From Branchiostoma lanceolatum (lineage: Eukaryota > Chordata > Leptocardii > Amphioxiformes > Branchiostomatidae), in assembly GCF_035083965.1 (NCBI RefSeq), contig NC_089737.1, forward strand, positions 15,303,029 to 15,367,028: a stretch of 64,000 nt of DNA, read 5' to 3'. Positions 1-11,146 of this stretch are shown here, one piece after another (position 1 is the stretch's first letter; each line of letters opens with the position of its first letter). A program made the position numbers and the translations under genes. The notes below the pieces were generated by a model. It saw nothing but the letters and a program-made list of their open reading frames with translations. It was not told where the DNA came from and made no database searches.

Positions 1-126
1 TGCCAACTTTTTACCTCTGCCATTGAACCTCTAAGTCTGAAGTCTCTATACATTTATCCCAAAGGCGCGCCTACCTCTGTTAAAACACGGAAATGCAGTG
101 ATTTGACGGTACTGCATTGAGTCTAT

Positions 127-223
127 TAGCCTGAGTGTCATCGTAGTTAGGTCCAGGCTTTCCCTCCACTAACCGCTGCTTAGTGGAGGGAAAGCCTGGC
201 ACTAATATAACATGGCCAGGCTA
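127..223. mobile_element. Palindromic MITE with TAGCCTG tips
   Basis: Outer TAGCCTGAGTGTCATC... and inner arms CCAGGCTTTCCCTCCACTAA with their complement. Same family as 60736-60825. Confidence 0.7.
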
Positions 224-2449
224 TTAGTTTATCTTATAACAATCTTCATTGACACAAGAAAAGTAGAGCGCCTTTCATAAGTTTTTCAACAACTATACAA
301 ACAAACGAGTTTGATACAAATGAAATATCCTAATATAGCATGTACAAGCATACGTTGAATGAATAAATGAACAATTTGGGTTTAACACTTCTGGTTTGAA
401 TTGACCTGCTAAGTTTGATAACAGGGATCGGCCTGTGTTGTCCAAGGTTAGATTTTGTTTCACCTACTTTTCACCTACTTCAAAAAGATGCATTCAGTCA
501 TTCATGACAACTTTTTGGTCCCGGCATTGCGCCTAGATGCTGGACAATACGTAATCTATCCTGCTGTGATTGTTGATTTCAGCTCAGTACCAGAGAACAT
601 TTGCTGTACGGAACCCATTGTCGTGAAAGTTAGGTAGGGTCATTCTGAGGACATGCTAGTTGTTTTGAACAACACATAGTCAAATACATTCGGTGGCTGG
701 TCACTCTATGTACTAGTTGCATAGGGAAAATGAATTTTTCTACATTACCCTTATTAGTACTGTGGGAAAAGTCATTTTCCTAATGCAACTAGACAAACCT
801 TCCAGCGAGAAACTTATCTGTTCTTTTATCTCTACTATAAATAAGCGAGAAGAAGTTAGATTTATCCACTCATTGTTAGTTTTATTTTATATCTGTTTAC
901 TGCATCTGTTCAACATGTGCAACTGCACAGTGTGCATATATGTAGCTATACCGGCTATACAATACAGATGCAGAATTCGAAGCTGGTATTTTACACCGAA
1001 GATCGCGTGGCTATAGAGGATGCAGATAGCCAAACGGATGTGTTATGCAGAAGAGCGCCTATACCAGAGCAATAAAGACACAGATACCAATAAAGCTTTA
1101 TTTTTTGTCCTTTAGGCCACAGCAAGTAAATTTTATGGATGACATCCTCCGCAGACTCCAAAATTAATGAGATAGGGCGAAAAAAAACAAGGCGGGCCAA
1201 AAAAAAACAAGATTCCTATATTTTCAAATTTTGAGATCATATGTCTTGTTAAACAAGAATTGAAGCGAGGAAATATGATATCATGACCAACAGGTCTTTT
1301 ATTCCCGTATTCAACCAATGAGGTTTCCTATATAATATAAAACTTCCTTGATTTAATGTAATCATGTCATTGTAGATGTGTATACATCTCAATAGACTAA
1401 CTACAACAAATGCAGAAAAGAGCTTGTTGTACCATCATTTGAAGCAACTACACTGGGAATTCATATGCGATGAAACACCTTGTGTATACAGCTCAATTAA
1501 CTAGATCCCCCCCCCCCCAATTATTCATATAATGTCCTTGCTAGAACAAATGCAGAAAACAGCTTGGTATTATACCATCATGGGCAGGAACTACACTGGG
1601 TATTCATATGCAATGAAACACCTTAGACTGTCAACGTCTACGACATATTTGCCAATTTTTGGCATGTTGACCACCGTCGGAGGGCAGTGAAATCTCTTGT
1701 TTTTTATTTCGAAATCAGGCGAAAATTAATGAGCGCGCTGATGTCATCCATAAAAATTACTTGCTGTGGCCTTATGGTGGCATCACACATAACCCGAATA
1801 AAACTGGATAGAACCGGATGACGAGGTAACCTCTGTACTTTGAGCTTTACCTACAGCCGGCGTGGCGTTTGTTCAGGCGATCCCTGCCGCACAAACTTTA
1901 CCAATAATCTGGCAGAGTAAACTTAGTGAGGCATAAAATAACATAAGGGGGGCAAAGACCACAACTTTATCTCTAACAAGTACTTCGTTTATTTGCACCG
2001 TTATCTGCAATACCCACAGAGGTAAAACTGGTCTAAAGAACATTTTTTATGGGGTTAGGAGGTACTAACGGGGTCAGGGCCATTCGATATACGGATTGCT
2101 ACATGATCAAGACAATACATGATGCCTATAAACGAGATCTATTACCAGCAACTAGAACAAGTATCTCTAGCAACTACCGTCAAGGCTGTGCATACTCAAT
2201 CATGTTTGCAAAAGTTTTCACTTCGAATCTGGTCATACCACTGTCAATCAACAAGACCAAAGAATATGCTAGCTCGAGGGGGGGGGGGGTCGTTGATTCA
2301 CGTTTTTCAACATATCGGGGCCAGGTTCTTTAGAACTCGTAATTGCCGGCTACAGAAAAAAGGTTTTTTAATGGGGCTTTCTTGATGCCGAAATCGAGCA
2401 GGCTTTGGGGGAGGGGTTCAGGACCGTGCACGATGGAATGAATTAATAC

Positions 2450-2520
2450 ATGATATTCAAGACAATACCTGATGCATGAAACGAGAAATACCTGATGCAT
2501 GAAACGAGAAATCCATTACC
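2450..2520 (+). repeat. Short tandem duplication
   Basis: The unit ATACCTGATGCATGAAACGA is repeated back to back (about 26-bp period). Related sequence occurs at 2105-2150. Confidence 0.6.
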
Positions 2521-3177
2521 AGCAACCAGAAGACATATAAACTTCGCAACTACAGCCTATGCACAGCAAGTAATAACTCACTGGTCTTTGAAGAAATGTT
2601 TGCTCTAGTCAAGACAAGTGGTCTCTTTGCAGATGAAGCTGATCATAACACTAGTATACTGTCAAGCTGCAAGACCACAGAAAAGGTGCAATTATGAGTT
2701 TGTCATGATCACTAGTACTAGTATACTGTTCTTCGTTCATTTGGTTTATCTATACCATGTTCTTCAGCACCTGCAACGTTAACGGCTTAAGATTATAAAT
2801 GGGGGGGGGGGGGGGCAAAATTAACACAATTTGCATGAAACCGTCCAAATAACAATGAAACAAATGCATGTGTAATGCATATCCAATACTAGTAGTATAA
2901 AGGATATCAGACTCTAGTAACAACCTGTAACAAAAAAAAGTTGTCTATTTGTCCCTGACCTATTAACCTGTCAGAAGAACCCTTAATGAGATACTGAACA
3001 GCCCACAGCTGCGGGGGGCAAAGGGCACGATGTTATCACTGAAAGGTGTTGACTGAGATTGTGCCAGTTTGATCAGTACCAGAACAAATTGGTACATAGA
3101 ACATTTTTATGAAGGGGATGGTATAGTTAGACTTAGGTCTTCCTGCTCCTTCTCAGTAGGGCAACTATGGCTTCCTT

Positions 3178-3332
3178 CTAAAGTATTCCTCGTTCCTTGG
3201 CGTGACTTTGACTTCGTCCCATTGCCGTTGCTTTTTTAGGTATTTTTACTGTTCTTTTCAAGGTAGCCAACTTCAATTTCAACTTATTTAACCAGTCCAT
3301 CTCAGATCTACGGATCTGCTTTTCAGATAGCC
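3178..3332 (-). CDS. Possible Lys-rich terminal exon of an unknown gene
   Basis: Behind a GTGCCCAG acceptor the minus strand reads about 50 residues (LSEKQIRRSEMDWLNKLK, later KKATAMGRSQSHAKERG) to a TAG. The same frame then stays open 14 codons more (KEAIVALLRRSRKT) to TAA, so the TAG could be a disabling change. Composition is protein-like (amphipathic, basic), but no family was recognised and no partner exon is proven. A signal-peptide-like start (MTIDLGLLLLFLVITRF) at 4284 on the same strand runs into a MITE and is only a loose candidate. Confidence 0.22.
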
Positions 3333-4136
3333 CTGGGCACAAACACAAAAATACAATCGGGGAAAGAAAAACACAGGTATATACAGATATGTCTCTTTCT
3401 TTTCCCGCCTTCCCATTTCCATTTATCGGTTACATACTACAAGTATTCGTTAGAAGATTAGATAACTTTATTGCGCAATAATTGTACAAGGTACAAAGTA
3501 TGGCTGGTACATAATTGCAATGATATGACAAGTTACCTTTACATTCATCAACCAACGTTTCGTTGTAATCAGTTCTTCAACCTTTCAATAAAATCATTTT
3601 AAAGCTTTTGATTTTCATTGGCTTTTCCTGTGCAACTATCGCTGAGCCTTATCATTAGTCAGATGACGAAGCATCTTTGAAGATAGCAGGAATAAAAATA
3701 TCCAATTAAAACATGCCTGTCTTATCTTGTGTGCCATTTCGATAAGAGTTTGTGAATGACGTGATCATTAGGGTGTGCTCTTTGCCCACTACCCATTGTC
3801 TGTTATCTCAAACGGACCACTCCGTAGATGTGAAAACCAAACAGATGTCCTCAACAACCATAAAATCTGCAGCTTGTCAGCAGAATTAAGAGTATCAAAC
3901 TGTACATTCAGTCATTCTCCAATTGCAAGCTGGTGACGTTACGAACATGCGGATGCGTGATTTCCAGAAATAGATGCAATTGGCAACAATGTGATGATCC
4001 CCGCCCATCCAAACGCCTAGGTTGCCATGAACAACTCTAAAATCTTCTGTTTGTCAGCAGATTACCACTGAAAAATATGGTGTGCTACATGTTCTACACC
4101 ACAAGCAGACACCATCCTGGCATATATGGCATATTG

Positions 4137-4229
4137 GACCGTAGCCGACTCCCTTTACTAGCATACTATTCACTCTATTTGGCCAATTTCTACTATTTTC
4201 CAGCCATCCGCGGAGCCTGGTAGAAGCTA
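4137..4229 (-). mobile_element. Partial TAGCCTCTACCAGGC-family MITE
   Basis: Contains GCCAATTTCTACT and GGAGCCTGGTAGAAGCTA as in the full copies at 14091, 19005 and 49710; only one arm is clear. Confidence 0.55.
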
Positions 4230-4764
4230 CACAAAACCGGGTGATCACCAGAAATAGCAACAAAAGTCCTAAATCTATGGTCATCCCTGTCCTTTCAACC
4301 CGCCCGTGTTGTTGTTATGAGTACTAGTGGTATAAAGTTGTGTTTGTTTGTTTGTCAAGGACATTGTGATGCAGAGTTGCTCTCACTCGACCATTGTCGT
4401 CTATTCCTGTCTTCTTTTTTTTCTTTGTTTATTCATGAGAAGCTCATATTGGTCTGCAGACCTCTTTTCATTGGGTCATTGGGGGAAAGATGTAAGGATC
4501 AGAAAAAATATAACAAGTATACAGATTACATCATTGAATCCTGATAAACTTATAAACCTTATACATATTTAAAGATAGCACTAGTTAGTGTAGTAGGCCC
4601 TCTAACGTGTTTGGGTTGTGGTCCAATATGGCCACTTATGCCACCATAGGATCATAGGCCACACGATCAAAAACTCGCGATGGTTCAGTCAAGAAAACTC
4701 CAATACGCCAGTTCCCTTCAAGTTGTTACCTAACCTATTGAGCACTGTTTGGGCTTTTGTGTTT

Positions 4765-4915
4765 GTCTGCCTGTCTGTCTGTCTGTCCGCTTATCTGTCT
4801 GCCTAACTCTCTCTCTTTCTGTCTCTCTCACTCCCTCCCTCCCTCCCTCCCTCCCTCTCTCGCCCTCTGTGCGATATATAGATAGAAAGACAGATAGAGA
4901 GATAGATAGACAGAC

Positions 4916-4968
<53 letters not shown>

Positions 4969-5010
4969 CGATTTTTACTAGATGGATAGATAGACAGATA
5001 GATAGTTATG
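4765..5010. repeat. Microsatellite cluster: TCTG, CTCC and GATA repeats
   Basis: TCTG/TGTC runs at 4765-4805, CTCC at 4828-4860 and GATA at 4915-4968 with imperfect flanks. Long frames here are repeat artefacts. Confidence 0.9.
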
Positions 5011-5378
5011 TTTCTGCAGTGCAATTTGCGTATGTGCTGCCACATCTATGGCACCTTGGTTCTGATGGAGCAAGTCGTCCTGTTTGCTATCCAACGAGAC
5101 AGTTATTTCACCAAGTGCTAGGCGGCGCTTCAGGATATAATCAGTACCACTCCACATCCAATAACCTCTTTAGCGAAGACAAAGATTCCTTGTGATGATA
5201 TTTTGCGTCACAGGTGCGACATTTCACTGTCAGGTGTGCGTCATCGTGACGTGTACACCACCTGCAGACACCATCTTTTCCTAGCGAGCAGACACACCGA
5301 CGTAAAGCTCTGCGTTACATTTTGAGAAGAACAGCTCCACGGGTTACTCATCCGTTAAGCAGGCAAAACCTGCGGACG

Positions 5379-8300
5379 ATGTCGCTGAGGGCTTGGAGTC
5401 GAGTATCGGTCTTCGTTTTCCTTCTTGTCGCCGCCTCATGTCAGGAGGAAGCTGCCGAACAGGCGGTAAGACATTTGTCTTCATATGAGAAATGTTCTTG
5501 AATGAAACCTGACGCCACCGATGTTGTGCCCTTGGCAAAGGCGCACTTTACACGACTTTCCTTACTCCACCCAGGTGTAAAAAATAAGTTATTGTTCTCT
5601 GTACGTGGCACTGTTACAGTAGAATAAGTTATGAAAAACTTGAGTGCAGTGCCACGTCGCCCTTCTCTGTCCAAAAGGCCGTAAGTAAGAAAAGATATAC
5701 CGCATGATGGGGTATTGTCTCGTGAAAACTCATAATTTGGTTGGACTGACTTATTCTTGTAATGCAATTAAGATCTGAAAGGCCATGTCTATACCATCTT
5801 TCGTTCCTCACCAAGGAAAGTGACGGCCAGCCTGACCCGGCACAAGACACTGATGGCCAGGATTCTCAAGACACCAGCGGGGATGCCCAGCTCCGTAAGG
5901 AGTGCTGCCTCCGCGGGGAGGGCTCCACCAGTGGGTGGGGGAGCTGCGTGGGGAAAGCCCGCCGGTATGTCAAGACTCTCTCCCTGGACGAGGACAAGGG
6001 CAAGGTGTGCAGAGTGGCCTTCAGCGTCTGCTGCGGCAAAGCTACACCTTCGGTAAGTCTGTTTTGTTTTGTTCTTCGTTTCGTTTTTTAATTTTTTGTT
6101 GAAATTTATAGCAAAGTCATGCCTATAGGCACTTTAGTAGATTCAAGTACGCATGTGCAGTGTCAAAGGTGAAGGTCCCTGACTTGTAAGCAGTCCATAT
6201 CTAATCATTGTCTCGATTTGCATAACGATTTGCATAATGATAGTATCAAGAACTGCTGATAAGTTAGGGGAATTGACTTTTGACGTCATGCATGCGCAAT
6301 AAGCTAGTTCAGAGTTACTACTACGCATGTGCAGTGTCAAAGGTGAAGGCCCCCGAGACGTGAACAAAACCCGTCTGGGAATTGCAAATCTAGACAATGT
6401 AGAGATGAGCACTGTTTACAAGCCGGGGGCCTTCACCTTTGAAACTGCACATGCGTAGAAGCAACTCCAAACTAGCTTATTGAAATCGTGAACCGGTTTA
6501 TTATTGAAATCTAAAGCGGGGATGATAAACATATAAACATTTTTACATGCGTTTTCCTTCACCCGTAGTCTCCGGATAAAGACGTGAAACAACTAGGCGG
6601 CGGTTCCAGAGCAAGCGGAAGGCACAAGGGACATGAACCGGGTAAGTTAGGATTGTATAAGCCCACTCGATAGATGGACAGATAGATAGATAGATGGATG
6701 GATGGATGGATGGATGGATAGATCGACAAATCTATAGATCGACAAATCGATAGGTCGATAGATCGATAGATCTTTCTGTATTTGCCAACACAAACATTTG
6801 GACTTAAATTTTAGACTATTGAAATACAGTCTTTGTTCAGTTCAGTTCATCCTCTTTTTAGAGGTGACACAAGCGTTTCCACAAGTTCCTGTCGCACATG
6901 ACAGATGAATGAGTAGTCTGCTAATATCATTTCGATTTTTCGACAGTTTCGGAAGCGAAGCGTGAGTACTACAGAATCCGCGAGGAGTGCTGCGAGGCCG
7001 GGCATCAGTCCCTCCGCCAGCCGGGGCGCTGTTGGCCGAAGGCCCGTGCTTATGTCCGGACCCTCACCCTGAGCAAGAGCAATGCCAGAATGTGCAGAAT
7101 GCTGTTTAGTGGCTGCTGCTACAGGGCCAGCAGAGTCGCCAAACCTGCGGTACGTCTCTTTTCGTTTGATGAATGAATGGTTTTATTTGATTATTTTGAT
7201 CGGAGATGGAAAGTACCTCGCAAGTCGTAGCCATAGGCTGAATTGCGTACTTTTTACACATGTTCTTAAAGACTAATGACATTGGGAATTCTACTGGTTA
7301 CAATAATGATATCATCATTCCTATTCAACAATAAATACATTCTAAAAATCACAGATAAACACTACCTTAAAACAGGTAGGTTGAACATGGATACGTCGGA
7401 ATTCATAATACAAACATAATTATCATATATACACTAAGTAACGGTAAATTCTTTAGCTGGCAATCATAACCATCAATATGTCGCAAATTTCTTTCTTGTG
7501 TACATGTGTATTGCCAATGACAACGACAATAAAGGAGGCCATATACATCAGGGCACTCCAGCCATCACTCAACAGAGACAGTGGGCGTTATAAACTTCCT
7601 GGCACGTTTGACCAATTGCTGACGTCACATAACCATAAGGACACGTGTCAATAAATTCATGTGTCTGTGACTCTCGCAAGTTTACGTTCGGAAGTGATTG
7701 ATCATTATTGATCCTGAAGAAGGCGACAGTGGTGATTGAAATTTTGATCGGTGAATACCCAAATCACGGTGTTGGAAGAACGTTTAGCATTGTATTATGA
7801 TCACAACCAACACAGATAAGCTTCCACTCGGAGATTCGAGTACGCATGTGCAGTGTCAAAGGTGAAAACAGTTCTGTCCCGACCATTGTCTCGATTTGCA
7901 TGACAATGCCCAGAAGGGTTTTGTTTACGTCTCCGGGGCCTTCACTTTAGATACTGCACATGCGTACTCGAATCTACGAGTGGGCTTATTGACAATGACA
8001 ATAGACCCCTTTCCAAATACCGCGGCCATTTTGAATCTAGCGCGAGCGCGCATAATTCGAGCGCGGGAAAAGTAAACAAACGGTAAGCGGTAAAGCTTTG
8101 CAATGGCGTCCCCAATAGAAAGCAGTGTTGAGTCATCTTCTGCCTTGGACACATATCGAGTCCAAGTGTCCACAACAATATTATCTACTTGTGACATGCA
8201 AATATATCGATAGATTTCACCGAGGAGGAGAACATCTCGCCGCAGAAGATGACCCAACGCTGGTTTCTATTGGGGACGCCTTACCGCTCGAACCACGCGC

Positions 8301-9607
8301 GCTCGCGCTAGATTCAAAATGGCCGCGGTATTTGGAAAGGGGTCTATTAACTTTATTGCGTATTCATGCCAAGCATTGGCTAAATGCATTAGATAACAAT
8401 TGAAGTTCAAGAAAATGAACAATCTTTTCTTTCTTCTAGAAGCATGTGTACACAAATTTACATAGTTTTTCAATTACATCGTAGAGTATTACTTTTAGAG
8501 TTTTCCTCTTAGACAAACGTTTTTACAAGTATGTCTCTTGATTTCATATGTAGGCCCCTCAAACGCCGGGTCAAGGCGTGAAGCAACTTGGTGGTACCAC
8601 ATCAAGCGAAGGAGACACAGACCAGAAAGGTAAAATAGTTCTCCCGAAAATGATTTCATCCGGTTGGTAGAACATAAGGTATTGGAGATTCTTTTTACAC
8701 AAACAGTAGAGTCTCACCTGCTGACCTTTTGGTGTCTGTCAGCGGGTGGCGATGGGATTTACTGGTTATGTAAAAGGAATCTCCAATATCTCGAACAGTT
8801 TCTGCATTGATGTCCGCCATGAAGGACAGATCGTACTGGAAAAACTCAGTATCTTTACACAAAGAACATAACTAGTTTCCTACCGCCAAACTCCTTTTGC
8901 CTTGCTATCAACACTCCCGGCCTGCCTGAATGATCACCAACCTGAGTTAGTTGAATGATCTGTTGCATATTAGTTACCCTGTTCCAAGGTGTCACTTTGG
9001 TCATGTTTGGAGTTGCATGAGGCCATGAGATCAGGAAATCAGTCACAAAATAAGCACATACTTGGTTTAAATTTATATCGGTACAGTACCGGTACTCATG
9101 ATCCGGTATTTTGGACCTGTACCAAATCATTTTTACGGTACAGTACCGGTACAGTACCGGTACGCAGTACTAACTATACACTAGACATATTGCCCACAAT
9201 GCATCACACTGCGCATGCGTAGTTTGAATCGTGAAGTAGCTTATACTACATATCAAGCCGCGGTGTCTTTGTTTCCAGTTTATTTCTTATCCATATTAAA
9301 AATCGCAACAGTAAATAAAAAATCGCATTTTCGTTTGTTTCCCGCAAATTTCAGTATTGTTTTACGATTACATTTTTGCTCCCTTGCAGCCACGGAACCG
9401 GTCTGGAAGCGCCGCCTGACGACCAGATGCTGTAATGCAGGAAAGAGGAGCGCCGCGGCCACTTCCGGTTCCTGTCAGACCCGCGCGCGGACGATGGCCC
9501 GCAAGACTCGCGCCAGGGGAAAAGCCCGCCGGGTTCAGAAGGAAGACATGGAGGGCTGCAGCCAGACCTTCATCCGCTGCTGTAACGAAGTTCCCATCGG
9601 TCAATAG
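5379..9607 (+). CDS. Secreted protein with three anaphylatoxin-like (ANATO) domains, 6 exons, 297 aa
   Basis: Coding exons are 5379-5465, 5816-6052, 6569-6641, 6947-7149, 8554-8629 and 9390-9607, all with GT-AG borders, ending at TAG 9605-9607. The first ATG opens a typical signal peptide (hydrophobic FVFLLVAA core, then Cys-Gln-Glu). ANATO domains lie at residues 59-102, 147-190 and 239-290. Each has CC, a mid Cys, and an end of the form C-x3-F-x2-CC (CRVAFSVCC, CRMLFSGCC, CSQTFIRCC), which is the C3a/fibulin pattern with six cysteines. Linker exons 3 and 5 both contain VKQLGG, so exons 3+4 and 5+6 are a duplicated pair. The protein is probably extracellular, in matrix or humoral fluid. ANATO domains occur in complement C3/C4/C5 and fibulins; no thioester, EGF or other domain is seen here. 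The third domain is unusually Arg/Lys-rich. The gene converges on the 25-exon gene at 11.1 kb. Confidence 0.88.
5505..5700 (+). mobile_element. 5'-truncated tRNA-derived SINE in intron 1 of the three-ANATO gene
   Basis: Carries the body shared with 14508, 54160 and 63514: CACCGATGTTGTGCCC, TACACGACTTTCC, then GTGGCACTGTTA ... GAGTGCAGTGCCACGTCG. Confidence 0.7.
6139..6461. mobile_element. Nested MITE with TACGCATGTGCAGTGTCAAAGG arms
   Basis: Three copies of the motif around ACGCATGTGCAGTGTCAAAG (two direct, one inverted) in intron 2 of the three-ANATO gene. A simpler copy lies at 7832-7974. Confidence 0.65.
6670..6775 (+). repeat. GATA/GATG microsatellite
   Basis: Imperfect GATA, GATG and ATCGATAG repeats. 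Confidence 0.8.
7832..7974. mobile_element. Palindromic MITE in intron 4 of the three-ANATO gene
   Basis: Inverted ends AGATTCGAGTACGCATGTGC / GCACATGCGTACTCGAATCT about 143 bp apart. Confidence 0.75.
8002..8346. mobile_element. 345-bp palindromic MITE in intron 4 of the three-ANATO gene
   Basis: Inverted ends begin TAGACCCCTTTCCAAATACC and extend for about 50 bp through the GCGCGAGCGCGC core on each side. Confidence 0.8.
9065..9165. repeat. GGTACAGTACC self-complementary repeats
   Basis: Several direct copies of GGTACAGTACC/ACCGGTAC close together in intron 5; locally palindromic. Confidence 0.7.
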
Positions 9608-10745
9608 GACCATTGAGCTGTTATATCCCATCACAACCCCATTATTTTCTTCTGCAGACGTTTTCAAAACTTTAGTAAAGGAGTCTTTAAGTCCAGAGGG
9701 GGGAGTTATTTTCCAGTAGATGATAATTTTAGGAAGTAAAAATGAATACTTTTTACAGTATACGATTAAGTACCCACTAGTCCAATACGCATCAAAAAGC
9801 ATTCAGTATTCTACCGAGTTCCCCAGGTGACCCTCTATTTTCTGATTGATTAAATTAAACAACCTCAGCCTATCTATGGCTTATTACAATGTGCCTGACA
9901 AAAGTTAGATTATAAAAAGAATGTCAGGGTGTTTAAGAAAAAGTCGTCTTTCTTTGTGTTCTTTTATATCTTGTCAACAATTGGCCTTCTTATTGTGCTT
10001 AACCACCCTCATCTATGCCAAAAATACTCACCATTAAAGATGTATGTTTACACATAGGGAATAAATGGGTAGGGTCTGCAAGGGTTTAGTGAGTATCATA
10101 TTGTCTTAAAAAACACACCTTGTGTAATTCACCATGAGCAAAATTCTGTACAAAGTCGGCTGATTATGTATTATTTGATCCGCCTTCTGGAGTTTAGGAC
10201 TCCTTTAAGGACCTGCCTGTCGTGTTCATCAGTATATAATGACCAATGCATTGATGAAAACGACACACATGTCATTGAAACGTTTGCAGGATAGGGTTGT
10301 GTAATAACGAAAACTATGTTCAATTGAGTTGTAAACCGAACTGTCTTTCCTGCTGTTAAGTTATTCGAAAATTGCTTCAGTAATACTAGTAGGTGATTTG
10401 TTTAGAAGATAAAGAGCTCAATTGTGTCATCATTACAAATCATTTGATTATCACCGTATGCGATCATTTTTCTTCAGTATTGAAAACGCGCTAGATTGAA
10501 TGTATCACATAAACAGCTGCAAGCGTTTGCGGACTCATCCATGGCCATGTATGTACTGGTGCGACGTTAATGTATGCATCACTGTAGACATGTGTTTGTT
10601 TCTGTTTCTGATCAGTAAAATGTGTATGGCATCCATTCTTTAATGTCTTTACTTCCAATCCTTGATCAAGTTGAACTTTTTTTGCAATTTTGGACAACTA
10701 GATTCAGTCGATAGATTGAGATAGACAGTCATCTTAAGCACAATC
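9608..10745. other. Convergent intergenic region, no gene seen
   Basis: Contains the putative 3' UTR of the three-ANATO gene and AT-rich unique-looking sequence. No ORF or RNA gene was recognised. Confidence 0.5.
10060..10065 (+). other. Candidate polyadenylation signal of the three-ANATO gene
   Basis: AATAAA about 450 nt after the TAG stop at 9607 and before the convergent gene. It is the first clear hexamer seen downstream. The 3' UTR length is inferred. Confidence 0.35.
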
Positions 10746-10751
10746 TTTATT
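10746..10751 (-). other. Candidate polyadenylation signal of the 25-exon gene
   Basis: AATAAA read on the minus strand, about 400 nt after the TAA at 11149-11147. The interval 10752-11146 would be the 3' UTR. Confidence 0.5.
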
Positions 10752-11146
10752 TAAAATCACATCAACATAAACGGTGTCACAGGTTTACAATTGCACAAGA
10801 ATCTGAGTTTAATCCAAGAAAGAGGGCAACATCTTGGAATGGTTTCATTACAAACGGTAGAAAGCTATGGCTATGAAAGTGCATGTATGAAAATGTGTAC
10901 ATTGTCCTGACATATGTACCGGTCTGAACATCGGGTGGGTATAACTGATAACAGGTACAAATGGTTCTACTTGTTGGTAACAAGGTCTACAGTAAGTTTG
11001 GTTTGATCTCATCAGAAGTAAAATGGCACTCTCTTGTTGGAATACACATTCACAATGGTTTGAGGAGTAGTTACAGTAGCTACAGATCAGTTGAAATAAC
11101 AATGATTTGGATTATTTTAATTATAGCTGGTTTGGTTTTGTTTGGT

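Larger units (their letters stand above)
1..3177. other. Intergenic, repeats only
   Basis: No convincing gene. It holds a palindromic MITE (127-223), a pair of ~80-bp related segments at 1408-1490 and 1549-1625 (shared ACTACACTGGG and ATGAAACACCTT), segments repeated between 2100-2170 and 2450-2530, and poly-G tracts near 2280 and 2802. Confidence 0.5.

Noticed and set aside
4054..4284. Small secreted peptide beginning MTIDLGLLLLFLV
   Set aside because: Only the first ~20 residues are signal-like; the rest is a MITE arm. Kept only as a loose note.
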